Notes under the pieces: generated by a model
What the model saw: only the letters and a program-made list of their open reading frames with translations
The model's database searches: none
What the model was told of the DNA's origin: nothing
Assembly (NCBI RefSeq): GCF_039545795.1
Contig: NZ_CP154260.1
Location: forward strand, 2,795,001 to 2,859,000
Reading direction: 5' to 3'
DNA: 64,000 nt
DNA from: Chitinophaga niabensis
GTDB taxonomy: Bacteria; Bacteroidota; Bacteroidia; Chitinophagales; Chitinophagaceae
In this document: piece by piece, positions 49,790 through 60,200 of the stretch
Layout: each line of letters opens with the position of its first letter
Position numbering within the stretch: position 1 is the stretch's first letter
Translations under genes and position numbers: made by a program

Positions 49790-50887
49790 ATGTCTGAGCA
49801 ACCGTCCATAAGATCCCTATCACTGTCTGGCGCATTGAAATTCATTTTCACCTTTCGCCCCGGAACATCCAGGAAATATGCCTGGGTGGACTATGCGAAA
49901 GGCATTGCGATCATATTTGTTACGTACCGGCATGTGATATACGGATTACTTTACAACGGCATACCCATCACCTCAACACTGATGAATGCCAATGAAATGC
50001 TGTATGGCTTCCGGATGCCCATGTTCTTTTTTCTGTCGGGCCTTTTCTTTGCATCCAGCCTTCACAGGCGGGGCGGCAAGAACTTTATGATCTCAAAGAT
50101 CAATACGCTTTTATATCCATATCTGTTATGGTGTTTTATACAACTCACCTTGCAGATCTTATTCTCTGATTACACGAATTCTAAAAAAGGAGTGGAAAAT
50201 TACCTGGACATATTGATACATCCGCGGAGCATGCTGCAACTATGGTATTTATTTGCCTTGTTCAATGTTACTGCCCTGTACCTGATGGTGGACCGGTGGT
50301 TAAAGTTCGGCCCCTGGATGCAGCTGCTGCTGGGTTTTGCATTACTTCCGCTGAAAGGGCTGGCAGGTGACATCAGCACCTTGTCTGATATTGCGGTGTA
50401 CTATGTATATTTTGCCCTGGGGCATCTTGCAACACCTTATTTCTTTAAAGAAAGCGTACAGGAGGAGCTCGCCTCCCCTGTTAAAGTATTACTGCTGATC
50501 CCGGTATTTTTACTTGTGCAGTATTACTGTATGAAAAATGTGGACATGAGCATTTACCTGTTCTCAACATTCGCACTGCTGGGCGGGTTGCTGGTGATCA
50601 TGATCTCCTTTGTGCTGGCGAAGTACCGCAAGCTGGAATTTTTGCAGGTAATAGGGCATTATTCATTATATATCTACCTGATCCATGTGGGTGTTGTATT
50701 CCTGTTACGCAACATCATTTTGAGTACGGGTATCCAGATCAGAACATCTGTGTTCACCTTCATACTGATAGCAGCCGGGATCTTTTTCTCCATAATTATC
50801 TACAGGGTATGCCTGCTGCTGAAACTTAATTTCATCTTCCAGGGCCCTATCAAGGATATACCCAGGAGACAAGTGAGTGCATCATGA
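49790..50887 (+). CDS. Membrane acyltransferase (acyltransferase-3 family)
   Basis: This 365-aa protein has about ten membrane helices and the family start WVDYAKGIAIIFVTYRHVIYGL, with catalytic His in RH, and the typical RMPMFFFLSGLFF helix. It transfers acetyl or succinyl groups to sugars across the membrane, as OatA and related enzymes do. It begins 5 nt after wzc and overlaps the next small gene by 4 nt (ATGA). The acceptor is probably the EPS. Confidence 0.88.
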   Translation: MSEQPSIRSLSLSGALKFIFTFRPGTSRKYAWVDYAKGIAIIFVTYRHVIYGLLYNGIPITSTLMNANEMLYGFRMPMFFFLSGLFFASSLHRRGGKNFMISKINTLLYPYLLWCFIQLTLQILFSDYTNSKKGVENYLDILIHPRSMLQLWYLFALFNVTALYLMVDRWLKFGPWMQLLLGFALLPLKGLAGDISTLSDIAVYYVYFALGHLATPYFFKESVQEELASPVKVLLLIPVFLLVQYYCMKNVDMSIYLFSTFALLGGLLVIMISFVLAKYRKLEFLQVIGHYSLYIYLIHVGVVFLLRNIILSTGIQIRTSVFTFILIAAGIFFSIIIYRVCLLLKLNFIFQGPIKDIPRRQVSAS

Positions 50888-51012
50888 AAAAGATAAAAGC
50901 GAAAAAGGTAAAAGAAAAAAAAGTAGTGAGTGAGCAGCTGCATGAAGCGCTGCTGGTAGCCTTTGTGGCCATCGTAATACTCATGTTATTGGTCAAAACG
51001 ATGTTCCTGTAA
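50884..51012 (+). CDS. 42-aa membrane microprotein in the EPS operon
   Basis: This 42-codon frame starts at ATG 50884 inside the acyltransferase stop (ATGA overlap) and ends 5 nt before the Wzy-like gene. The protein has a very basic N-terminus (nine Lys in the first 13 residues), a short linker (SEQLHEA) and one hydrophobic helix (about 22-37, LLVAFVAIVILMLLV). The overlap and packing make it a translated gene rather than a gap. No family is known to me. It may assemble with the Wzy, Wzc or acyltransferase complex. Confidence 0.7.
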   Translation: MKKIKAKKVKEKKVVSEQLHEALLVAFVAIVILMLLVKTMFL

Positions 51013-51017
51013 TAAAC

Positions 51018-52445
51018 ATGCAACTGAGCAAGAAAAATATTAAGCAATACTTCTTACACCTGCTCTGGATCTTACTGATCCCGGCGATCGCTTTCGTTGG
51101 CGCTAAAGATGCCAAGATAGCAGCCATACTGGTGGTAGCGATCCTGGGCGGCGCTACCTGCCTGGTATGCATCCTCAATTACAGGCTGGGATTTTATATC
51201 TATATGACTGTTTCCCTTATCCTTCCTCTGCTGGAAAGGATGGCGGGTACAGAGCTACCGATGGGTTTTGTGATGGATGGGCTTTTAGCCTGTTCCTTGT
51301 TAGGCTGCTTCTTCAAAAGGGGGGATCCCTCTACAAAGAAGGTGGATTTCATGAAAGATCCACTGCTGATATCCATCTACGCCTATGTGTTATTACTCAT
51401 ACTGGAAATAGCGAACCCCTACGGCTTTAATCCTGGCGGCTGGTTGATCTTTATCCGGGTGACCATGCGGAACCTCCTGTTCCTTTACCTGGGTCTGCAT
51501 GTGTTCAATAGCATGAAGGATGTGTATGTATTCTTCAAGTACTGGCTTATAATAGGTACGCTGGCAGCTATCTATGCCTGTATGCAGCAATGGATGGGGC
51601 TAATGCCTTATGAAAGGGCATTCATGGCCAAGTACCCTAAAATGTTCAATACCACCATCATCCTCAGTGGTATCCGTATCTTTTCCTTTATGGCGGATGC
51701 GGCCTCCTTTGGTATTATCATGGCCTGCAACATTGTGATCATCCTGATCCTGCTGACAGCTAAGCTCGATGTAGTTAACATACCCAAAAAGACAGGGCTC
51801 ACCATTTCCCTCATCTTCCACATGCTGGCGCTCGGTTACTCCGGCACGCGTACGGGTTATGTGATGATCCCGCTGGGCCTGATGCTGTTCTTCATTGCCA
51901 ACCTGCAGAAAAGGAATACGATCCTCATTGCCGGTGCTTTCGGATTTTTTGCCCTGGTGATCTTATTCGGGCCTTTCCATAGTAACCCCACCATTGTGCG
52001 GGTAAGAACGGCTTTCCTCGGAAAACAGGATGAATCTGTGAACGTGCGGGACCGGAACCGTGCCAAGGCACAGCCCTATGCACTCTCCCATCCATTTGGC
52101 GGGGGCCTCATGACCACTGGCGGTAATGCGTTGATCTTCCATCCGGGGCACCCCATGGCCAACTTACAGACAGATAATGGTTACCTGAGGGCTGCATTGG
52201 AAACCGGCTGGCTGGGCATCCTCTTAATGGGCGCTAACTTCCTGATCCTCATTATGGCCGGGATCGGCAACTTCTTCCGGATGAAAAGTGATCTGGACAA
52301 ACTACTTATGATCAGCATAGCAGCAGCCGTATTTGAAATAGCCCTGGCGCAATATGCCCAGGATGCTTCCACGCTGGTGGAGTCCGCTATTATGCTTAAT
52401 GCGTTCACTGCAATTGTTATAAAAATTAAATATTTATACTCTTAA
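51018..52445 (+). CDS. O-antigen ligase/polymerase-like protein (Wzy candidate)
   Basis: This 475-aa protein has about 12 membrane helices with the Wzy_C/ligase-type periplasmic loop late in the chain (YALSHPFGGGLMTTGGNALI, then TDNGYLRAALETGWLGILL). The NGYLxxxxExGxxG motif is the common mark of this superfamily, so polymerase and ligase cannot be told apart by motif alone. With wzx and wzc in the same locus, a polymerase (Wzy) is the better choice. It starts 5 nt after the microprotein. Confidence 0.8.
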   Translation: MQLSKKNIKQYFLHLLWILLIPAIAFVGAKDAKIAAILVVAILGGATCLVCILNYRLGFYIYMTVSLILPLLERMAGTELPMGFVMDGLLACSLLGCFFKRGDPSTKKVDFMKDPLLISIYAYVLLLILEIANPYGFNPGGWLIFIRVTMRNLLFLYLGLHVFNSMKDVYVFFKYWLIIGTLAAIYACMQQWMGLMPYERAFMAKYPKMFNTTIILSGIRIFSFMADAASFGIIMACNIVIILILLTAKLDVVNIPKKTGLTISLIFHMLALGYSGTRTGYVMIPLGLMLFFIANLQKRNTILIAGAFGFFALVILFGPFHSNPTIVRVRTAFLGKQDESVNVRDRNRAKAQPYALSHPFGGGLMTTGGNALIFHPGHPMANLQTDNGYLRAALETGWLGILLMGANFLILIMAGIGNFFRMKSDLDKLLMISIAAAVFEIALAQYAQDASTLVESAIMLNAFTAIVIKIKYLYS

Positions 52446-52455
52446 AAACTAGAAT

Positions 52456-53181
52456 ATGAAACGTATCTCCTTAGTCGTTCTTGCTTTGTTCCTGGGCCTT
52501 GCTACACAGGCGCAGGTTGTGAAAAGAGACACCAGTGTTTTGCTGAAACTTCCGCCTGATATTTCAACCGTAGCCAGGTTTAAAGCAAAGCTGGTAGAAC
52601 TGGCCCTGCAGCATCCGAATATGAAACAATATGCTGTTAAGAAACAGATCAACAAGTACGAAACGAATATTGCAGGTTCCGCCTGGCTGAACCATTTCAG
52701 CGCAGCAGGTAACCTCAATGAGTTTACCATCAAAGGCAGCAGCGGCGCTAATCAAAACAACGCATTCTTCCCACGTTACAATTTTGGTGTAATGGTGCCA
52801 ATTGGTAACCTGATCAAGATCCCTAACGATGTTAAACGTGTAAGAGCAGAGAAAAAGTTACTGGAAACAGCGCAGGAATCTGATGCCCTGAGCGTAAAAG
52901 CACAGGTATTGGAATTGTATGAGGAATATGCTGCCAATAAACAATTGTTTGAACTGCATTTACCATTGGTAGAAGATGCGTTGCTGAACTACACACAAAT
53001 GGAAGAAAAGTTCCGTGCCGGAGATGAAACTGTGTCCATTGAACTGTATAAAGAATCATACCGTTCTTACAACGGTGAGATGGCTAAAAAGATCCTGCTG
53101 GAAAAAGAACTACGTCAATCCAAGCTGAAGCTGGAAGAAATGGTAGGAACCACGTTAGAACAGGTGTTGCTGCAGATATAG
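52456..53181 (+). CDS. Half-length TolC-like outer-membrane protein
   Basis: This 241-aa secreted protein has a signal peptide (residues 1-19) and a single TolC/OEP-type repeat: LVELALQHPNMKQYAVKKQIN (helix), NFGVMVPIGNLI (strand), then coiled-coil helices 115-240. TolC proteins of ~430-480 aa have two such repeats, so this is half size, without visible frameshift; the gene ends cleanly and is followed by other operon genes. If it forms a channel it would need twice as many subunits. In this cluster it could replace the missing Wza, but this is speculation. Confidence 0.65.
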   Translation: MKRISLVVLALFLGLATQAQVVKRDTSVLLKLPPDISTVARFKAKLVELALQHPNMKQYAVKKQINKYETNIAGSAWLNHFSAAGNLNEFTIKGSSGANQNNAFFPRYNFGVMVPIGNLIKIPNDVKRVRAEKKLLETAQESDALSVKAQVLELYEEYAANKQLFELHLPLVEDALLNYTQMEEKFRAGDETVSIELYKESYRSYNGEMAKKILLEKELRQSKLKLEEMVGTTLEQVLLQI

Positions 53182-53209
53182 ATTTTATCCGTTCACACAA
53201 CACGTCGCT

Positions 53210-54007
53210 ATGTTGAAAATGATCTCTTTGGTCTGTATTATGCTGGTTACGGGATCCGTAAAAGCGCAGTATGAACCAATGCGTAAAATAGAAGTTAAGA
53301 TAAGTGAATGGCAAACGAGGCAGGCACTTATCTATACACCTGCACCTACTGTTGCCGGGGAACGTTTCCCCTTGCTGATTGCGTTCCATGGAAGAAGTGT
53401 GGCAGGTAAAGATCTTTCTGTTATTTACAAGGATGGCGTGCCTAAGCAGTTGAAAGAAGGCAAATTGATAGAAGCGGTAAATCCCGTGGATGGTAAATTG
53501 TATAAGTTTATCTTACTGGCACCCATGGCACAAAGCTGGTCCTTTGCACCGCAGGATGTGGGAATGATGCTGGATGATGTTATAAGGAGATACCCGGTAG
53601 ACACCACAAGGATCTATCTTAGCGGTTACAGCGCCGGTGGCTGGTCTGTTGAAGCAGCCAAAACACACAGCCCGGAATTAGCTGCCAGGATCGCTGCATG
53701 CATCACCATGTCTCCCGCTAACCTTGACTCTGACTACCTGAAACGTTTCAAACTCGTAGCAGATGCGGATATACATACATGGTATTTTGTAGGCACCAAA
53801 GACGATTATTTCAGGCAGAACATCAAAGGTTTTATGGACAGTACCGCAAAATATAAGCAAGGGCTTACAAAACTCACCATGTACCCGGGGGCGCATTGCT
53901 GCTGGTCTTCTTTCTTTACGCCTAAGTACAGGGAAAATGGTAAGAACATTTATGAATGGCTGCTGCAGTATAAAAAAACATACGCCATAAAACCAAGAAA
54001 AAAATGA
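53210..54007 (+). CDS. Secreted alpha/beta hydrolase in the EPS operon
   Basis: This 265-aa protein has a signal peptide (cleavage near residue 19) and a hydrolase fold with AFHGRS (58-63), nucleophile Ser141 (GYSAGG), Asp198 or Asp199 (GTKDDY) and His229 (GAHCCW). The final KNIYEWLLQY resembles LNVYEWMLQY in the hydrolase domain of the giant PKD protein, a sign of relationship. The substrate is unknown; with two acyltransferases in the operon an EPS acyl-esterase is possible. It overlaps the next gene by 4 nt. Confidence 0.8.
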   Translation: MLKMISLVCIMLVTGSVKAQYEPMRKIEVKISEWQTRQALIYTPAPTVAGERFPLLIAFHGRSVAGKDLSVIYKDGVPKQLKEGKLIEAVNPVDGKLYKFILLAPMAQSWSFAPQDVGMMLDDVIRRYPVDTTRIYLSGYSAGGWSVEAAKTHSPELAARIAACITMSPANLDSDYLKRFKLVADADIHTWYFVGTKDDYFRQNIKGFMDSTAKYKQGLTKLTMYPGAHCCWSSFFTPKYRENGKNIYEWLLQYKKTYAIKPRKK

Positions 54008-54576
54008 ACAGGAGAAAAGCCATAAGGAACATCCTGCTCCTCGGTGGTGCAGGAGCTGCTGTAGCAGGTGGCTTCAATTTCTATCGCTTTTATAAAAAAC
54101 CTGACCTCACAGCGCTCGATGGTTATAAAAAACTGATCGAAGAACTCGCTGAGATCATCATTCCGGAAACAGATACACCCGGTGCCAGATCTGCCGGGGT
54201 AGCACCTGTAATTATCACCCTGATAAAAGACTGTACCAACCGCAAAGCACAGAACAGGTTCATGTATGGCCTGGAAGATGTGGAAGATTATGCAAAAGCC
54301 CGATATGGAAAATCATTCGTTGATTGTGACCATGCGGCAAAGCTGGCTGTTACCGGCCATTTTGAAAAGCGGGACAGGGCATGGGCTGGCATAAAAGGGA
54401 AAGTTTCCCGCAGGCTGATAGGAGATTCCTTTTTTATCACCCTCAAAAAGTATACGCTGCTCGGTTACGGCACCTCCATGAAAGGCGCTACTATGGGTAT
54501 GGCTTACGACTACATTCCCGGTCAGTATAACGGCATTGTGCCGCTGAAGCCTGGTCAAAAATGCTGGGCTACCTGA
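54004..54576 (+). CDS. Gluconate 2-dehydrogenase subunit 3-family protein (orphan)
   Basis: This 190-aa protein has a Tat-type signal (NRRKAIRNILLLGGAGAAV) and the family core: LAEIIIPETDTPGARSAGV and a C-terminal GYGTSMKGATMGMAYDYIPG. Such proteins are the small subunits of membrane-bound GMC flavin dehydrogenases. No GMC flavoprotein or cytochrome subunit is in the window, so it lacks its usual partner. The ATG overlaps the hydrolase stop by 4 nt. Tat transport suggests the folded protein, maybe with a partner from elsewhere, acts in the periplasm. Confidence 0.8.
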   Translation: MNRRKAIRNILLLGGAGAAVAGGFNFYRFYKKPDLTALDGYKKLIEELAEIIIPETDTPGARSAGVAPVIITLIKDCTNRKAQNRFMYGLEDVEDYAKARYGKSFVDCDHAAKLAVTGHFEKRDRAWAGIKGKVSRRLIGDSFFITLKKYTLLGYGTSMKGATMGMAYDYIPGQYNGIVPLKPGQKCWAT

Positions 54577-54599
54577 TCACTATAAACATTACATCCCCC

Positions 54600-55769
54600 A
54601 TGATATTGCTCTACATACTGTTTTTCCTGAGTTTCTTTGTCCTTTTTTATAATTATATCGGATATGGCATCCTCCTGTACGGGATCATAAAAATTAAACG
54701 GGTCTTTAAAAAGCAGGCGCCGGCTGCAGCGGAATTTGAACCTGGTATAACATTGGTAGTAGCAGCCTATAATGAAGAAGATCACATTCGTGAAAAGATA
54801 AGCAACACACTGGCACTGGAATACCCTCATCATAAATGCCAGTTCATTTTCATTACTGATGGCTCTACAGACAGTACGCCGGATATTATCCGCCAGGAGC
54901 CGCGTATTCAACTGCTGCATATCCCCGCCCGGCACGGCAAAACTGCAGCCATCAACAGGGCCATGCCATTTGTTGAAAACCCCATAGTGATATTTTGCGA
55001 TGCCAATACCATGCTCAACAGGGAGGCTATCCGCAACATTGTAAAACATTACAAAGATGAAAATACCGGCGGTGTGGCCGGAGAAAAAAAAGTAGTGGCC
55101 GCGGGTAAAGCAGATGCTGCTTCCACTGAAGGCATTTACTGGAAGTATGAATCCTTCCTTAAAAAACTGGATGCGGAATTGTATTCCGTAGTAGGCGCAG
55201 CCGGAGAACTGTTCTCCATCAGAACACATTTGTTCCAGCCGGTGGAAGAAAAAGTGATCCTGGATGATTTTATTATTTCGCTCCGGATCAATATGAAAGG
55301 TTACAGGATAGCTTATGCACCGGATGCATATGCTATGGAAGCGCCTTCTTTCTCTATGGAAGAAGAGCATAAAAGGAAAGTGAGGATCAGCGCAGGCGGT
55401 TTCCAGTCCATTGTAATGCTCCGTAGCTTGCTGAATTTTTTCAAATACCCCGTACTCAGTTTTCAGTATATTTCTCACCGCGTGCTGAGATGGACGCTAT
55501 CGCCGTTAAGTTTACCGGTGTTGCTAATCACTAACATCCTGCTCGTGGTGATAACACCCTGGCTGATCTTTAAGCTCATCCTGGCTGCACAGGTACTTTT
55601 TTATGTGCTGGCCATGATAGGATACATCCAGGCCAAACAGGAAAAAAAATCAAAGCTTTCATATATCCCATTCTATTTTCTTTTTATGAACATAGCGGTG
55701 TACCAGGGTTTCTTTCGTTTCATGAAAAATAGTCAGGCAGCCGCCTGGGAAAAATCAAAACGAAGCTAG
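54600..55769 (+). CDS. Membrane glycosyltransferase family 2
   Basis: This 389-aa protein starts at ATG 54600 (MILLYILFFLSFF), leaving a short gap after the preceding gene; ATG 54561 would add 13 residues and overlap by 16 nt, and is also possible. One N-terminal membrane helix, a GT-A domain with ITLVVAAYNEE, FITDGSTDSTPDII and CDANT (DxD), and three C-terminal helices are visible. The motif KRKVRIS occupies the QxxRW position in altered form. It is probably a non-processive transferase of the poly-GlcNAc/ceramide-type group. Confidence 0.85.
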   Translation: MILLYILFFLSFFVLFYNYIGYGILLYGIIKIKRVFKKQAPAAAEFEPGITLVVAAYNEEDHIREKISNTLALEYPHHKCQFIFITDGSTDSTPDIIRQEPRIQLLHIPARHGKTAAINRAMPFVENPIVIFCDANTMLNREAIRNIVKHYKDENTGGVAGEKKVVAAGKADAASTEGIYWKYESFLKKLDAELYSVVGAAGELFSIRTHLFQPVEEKVILDDFIISLRINMKGYRIAYAPDAYAMEAPSFSMEEEHKRKVRISAGGFQSIVMLRSLLNFFKYPVLSFQYISHRVLRWTLSPLSLPVLLITNILLVVITPWLIFKLILAAQVLFYVLAMIGYIQAKQEKKSKLSYIPFYFLFMNIAVYQGFFRFMKNSQAAAWEKSKRS

Positions 55770-55794
55770 TACACCATCATTAAAATACCTGGCA

Positions 55795-56859
55795 ATGGAA
55801 ATCAAAACAGACCTGAACGCTCCTCTCACAGACGTTGTGCAGCCGAAACCTGCCGCAAAGAAATTCATCAGTTATATTCACAACTTCCGTGGAATTGCTA
55901 TCATCTACGTGGTAGCAGCGCACATCCTGGTTGGCTGGCCGGAAGGTTCCGTGATCAGCAGATCCTTTGATGTGTTGTGGCAGAACTCCACCATCCTGTT
56001 CCTCTTCATTGCCGGTTACCTTTTCCAGCATTTGTCCCATAAGTTTGAGTATAAGGATTACCTGGTGAAAAAGTTCCAGAATGTGATCTGCCCTTACCTG
56101 ATCCTCTCTGCTCCGGTGATCCTTTACCGGGTGTTGTACCAGGATATTCCTGGTTTCACCACAGACGTACATCCGGATTTTGGCACCTGGAATGCCTGGG
56201 AACAGGCAGGATATTACCTTCTGCATGGCGGGCACCTCCAGCCGCTATGGTTTATTCCCATGATCAGTTTGTACTACCTGATTGCCCCGGTGCTATTGTA
56301 TATAGACCGCCATCCAAAGTTGTATTACTCCCTCATCCCCTTGTTCGCCCTGTCTCTGATCATACAAAGGAGTGTGTTAAGTGATACCCTGGTAATGGCT
56401 GTACACTTCCTGTCCGTATACGTTTTTGGCATGTTCCTGAGCAGGTATAAGGATGAATTCCTGGAGTTTGCCAGGAAATACTGGATCGCCATCACCATAT
56501 TGCCCGTCGTTTTCCTGGTAGCCACCTACTTCTCCTCCAAAGAACTGTACGACCGTTTTGATTTCACCCATAAAGTGCTTTTCTGCGGTTTTTATATCTA
56601 TTGGCTCTGGCGCCTGGAAAAGTATATCCCTAAATGGATAGATATCCTGGCCACCTACAGTTTTGGGATCTTCTTTGTGCATTACTTCTTTGTACTGGCT
56701 GCAAGGGGTTTATTTCACAAACTCTTTCACCAGGATGTACCTGGCAACATATTCGCCTGGACCCTCAATTTTGCCTTGGTAATGGTGCTTTCCGTGCTTT
56801 GCCTCAAGCTGGCGCAGAAACTGCTGGGAAAGAAAAGCAAATTCCTCGTAGGGATATAA
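55795..56859 (+). CDS. Second membrane acyltransferase (acyltransferase-3 family)
   Basis: This 354-aa protein has about ten membrane helices and the start RGIAIIYVVAAHILVGW, with the catalytic His in AAHILVGW, and NSTILFLFIAGYLFQHL, typical of acyltransferase-3. A 30-residue soluble N-terminus precedes it. It closes the plus-strand EPS operon, 25 nt after the GT2. Two acyltransferases in one locus suggest at least two O-acyl decorations of the polymer, or that one acts elsewhere. Confidence 0.88.
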   Translation: MEIKTDLNAPLTDVVQPKPAAKKFISYIHNFRGIAIIYVVAAHILVGWPEGSVISRSFDVLWQNSTILFLFIAGYLFQHLSHKFEYKDYLVKKFQNVICPYLILSAPVILYRVLYQDIPGFTTDVHPDFGTWNAWEQAGYYLLHGGHLQPLWFIPMISLYYLIAPVLLYIDRHPKLYYSLIPLFALSLIIQRSVLSDTLVMAVHFLSVYVFGMFLSRYKDEFLEFARKYWIAITILPVVFLVATYFSSKELYDRFDFTHKVLFCGFYIYWLWRLEKYIPKWIDILATYSFGIFFVHYFFVLAARGLFHKLFHQDVPGNIFAWTLNFALVMVLSVLCLKLAQKLLGKKSKFLVGI

Positions 56860-57234
56860 TTTATAATATACTGTTATCTTTTATGTTTTGCTTTTTGCGT
56901 TTATATCTCAATTCCCGCTGTTCACGGATAAATTCCGACCAATTACCAAATAGATAATAGTTATAATTGATTAAATATATACCTTGCACCCTATAATAAA
57001 GTATTTGGCAAAAACCAGCTGAATACCATCATTTCTAACCATCTCCTTCCTAAAGCCTAAAGGCTACTGTAAGTAATCAACTGATAAAGTTGGCCCCTAC
57101 CCAGTCGCGGTATTTTTAACCTTCATTATCCTCATGTGAAACTGCATTATCTACCAATGCTATGCGATAGCTATGGTACCCTGTTGAATGTTTAGTGCAG
57201 CTGTTAATAATTCCGAACACCTTGATTCTTATAT
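56860..57234 (+). other. Intergenic region before the right-hand giant gene
   Basis: This 375-bp AT-rich stretch has no gene. I found no strong terminator for the EPS operon and no exact TAnnTTTG for the giant gene, so the two may share a transcript or use non-consensus sites. Confidence 0.5.
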
Positions 57235-60200
57235 ATGAAAAAATTCTACCTTTTAGTCAAATTGATGCTGCTGCTCAGCGTACAAGCGTCCTGGGCACAG
57301 GTATTGGACCCCAATGATCCAATTGTTGTTTACAACGCTGCTTCCCCTCCTACCGAACCGGCATGGGGCCAGATCGGCAAATGGGTGAAAACAAACCGTG
57401 TCAGCTGGACAACAACTTCCTACAAGGCATACATCTATAAAGGAATGCAGTTCCGCCTGAAATGGCCTAAGAACTACGATCCGTTAAAGAAGTACCCTAT
57501 TACTATCTTTTTCCACGGATTAGGAGAAAAAGGCACCAAGTATGATAATGAATACCAACTCTATCATGGTGGAGAAACACATAGGAACAAGGTGGATGAT
57601 GGTAGTTTTGATGGATTCCTTTTTTACCCGCAGAACCTTTCCGGTTACTTCGGGCCTTCGTATTATGACAATATCAACGAACTGATCAATAACTTCTTCG
57701 TTCCGCAGTTGAACGTAGATCCTTTCAGGGTGTCTATCCAGGGTCTTTCCGCAGGTGGTAGTGCTACCTGGGATTTCCTGAACCGCTTCCCTAAACTGGT
57801 AGCTGCCGCCGCTCCTATCAGTGCGGCACAAAGCGATTATACCAATACCCTTAACACCTATAAGTATACCCCCATCTGGTTATTCCAGGGTGGTGCGGAT
57901 CCAAACCCTCCCCCACAGATTGCACAAGGCATTTACAATGCCGCACAGGCAGCCGGTGCCAACTTTAAACTGACGGTGTATCCTGGTCAGGGACACGGCG
58001 TATGGGGCCTCGCATGGGGTGAATCTGATTTCTTCCCTTTTATCTCAAGAGCTTACAAATCCAACCCATGGCCTTTAACCGGGAGAACTGAGTTCTGCCC
58101 GAATGATCCCATTGCAGTAACCCTTGGTTTAACACCAGGCTTCAATGCATACGAGTGGAGAAAAAATGGCGTGGTGATTCCGGGAGCTACCTCCAATACA
58201 TTAAATGTAACCGAGTTAGGTACATACGATGCACGTATCAATAATGGCAGCATATGGTCTGACTGGTCCCGTATTCCGGTAGTGATCAAAACCAAAACAC
58301 CAACCGTGAGCCCAGCTATTACTGTAGCTGGTATCATGAGTAATGTGATCCCGACTCCTGCAGGTTCAGACAGTGTGGTATTAACTGTACCAACAGGTTA
58401 TGCTTCTTACTCCTGGAAGAAAACAACGGATGCAACCGTTTTAGGCACCAATAATACATTAACCGTTCGCCAGCCGGCTGAATACCAGGTAAAAGTAACT
58501 GAACAGTTTGGCTGTTCCAGTGACTTCTCTTCTGCTTTCAAGGTGGTAGCTGCCAATGGCGCTAACGGGCCTGATGCGGTGACCGGATTGATCGCAACCG
58601 CGGCTTCCAGAACACAGATCACCCTTAATTGGAATGATAAACCCAATCCTGCCAATAACGAAACTGCTTTTGAAGTATACCGTTCCCTGACCCAGGTTGG
58701 TGGATACGAACTGATCGCTAAAGTAAATGCAGATGTACTGACCTATGCAAACACTGGTCTCATCCCTAACACTGCTTACTACTATATTATCAGATCTGTA
58801 AATAATAACGGTGCTGGTGCTGTGAGTAACCAGGCTACTGCTACCACTTTGGTGGATAGTCAGCCGCCTACTGTACCAGGCAACCTGACCGTTACTACTA
58901 CTTCCAGAACTTCTGTAGGTCTTTCCTGGACTGCTTCTACAGATGATGTTGGAGTGGATAAATATGATATCTATGTAAATGGGTTGAAAGCCTATTCTAT
59001 TCCAGGTGATAAAACATCTTTCCTTGTTGCAGGCTTAACTAATCAGACGACCTACGCCTTTACGGTTAAGGCAAGAGACCTCACTGGTAACAGTTCCGCC
59101 TCAAGCAACCAGGTAAGCGCCACTACTTATAACAAAGGCCTTTCTTATAAATTCTATACCGGTACTTTCAGTGCATTGCCAGACTTCAACACCTTAACCC
59201 CTGTTAAGGTAGGTACTTCTACAACCCCTGATATCACGGTAAGAACACAGAACGACAATTTTGCGTTCCTGTGGGAAGGTTTCATCAATATCCCTGTAAG
59301 CGGTAACTACACGTTTGAAACTTATTCAGATGATGGTAGCAAATTATATATCGGTACTTACAATCATACTGCTACCGCATTAGTGAACAACGATGGTCTG
59401 CATGGTTCAACCTATGCACAAGGTACCATTAACCTCACTGCAGGTATTCACCCGATCGCTATCACCTTCTTCGAACAAGGTGGTGGGGAAGAAATGAAGG
59501 TTTACTGGAAGAATACTGCCAGTGGCATTGGTAGCACCCGCCAGCTGATCCCGGCATCTGCCTTTACCGACCCCACTCCTGTTCCGGGAGCAGTACCTGC
59601 CGCACCAGACAGCCTGGTAGCAAAAGCAGTGTCCTATAACAAGGTGAACCTCACCTGGCATGATGAAAGTAATAATGAAACCGGTTTTGAGATCTACAGA
59701 TCTACTGCACTGGCAGGTACCTACAACATTATTGCCACAGCAGCTGCTAACACAACCAGTTATGCTGATAGTGGTTCACTCGCTCCGCAAACTACTTATT
59801 ACTACAAGATCAAAGCCATCAATAAAAATGGTGATTCCGGATACAGCCTGTACAACAATGATGGTCTGAAATATGACTACTTTGAGGCGGCTTCCACCTA
59901 TAGCGCATTGCCAAGCTTCACGGGTACACCAGCTGAAACCGGTAATGTTAATACATTTGATCTCAGTGTGAGGAACCGTAATACACACTTCGCTATCAAG
60001 TTTGATGGCTGGTTGTATATACCAACTGCAGGTTCATACACCTTCTATACCAGCTCTGATGCAGGTAGTAAATTGTATATAGACGGGTTTGATGCTGCAC
60101 ACCAGGTTGTTAGTAACGATCACCTCAGCGGTACCGTTGAGAGATCAGGTGTAGTTACACTCACCGCAGGTTATCACCGTATAGTGGTTACTTATTTTGA

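Noticed and set aside
54561..54599. Upstream start of the GT2 protein at 54561
   Set aside because: It overlaps the preceding gene by 16 nt and adds 13 residues before the membrane helix. It cannot be excluded, but ATG 54600 gives the more usual N-terminus.
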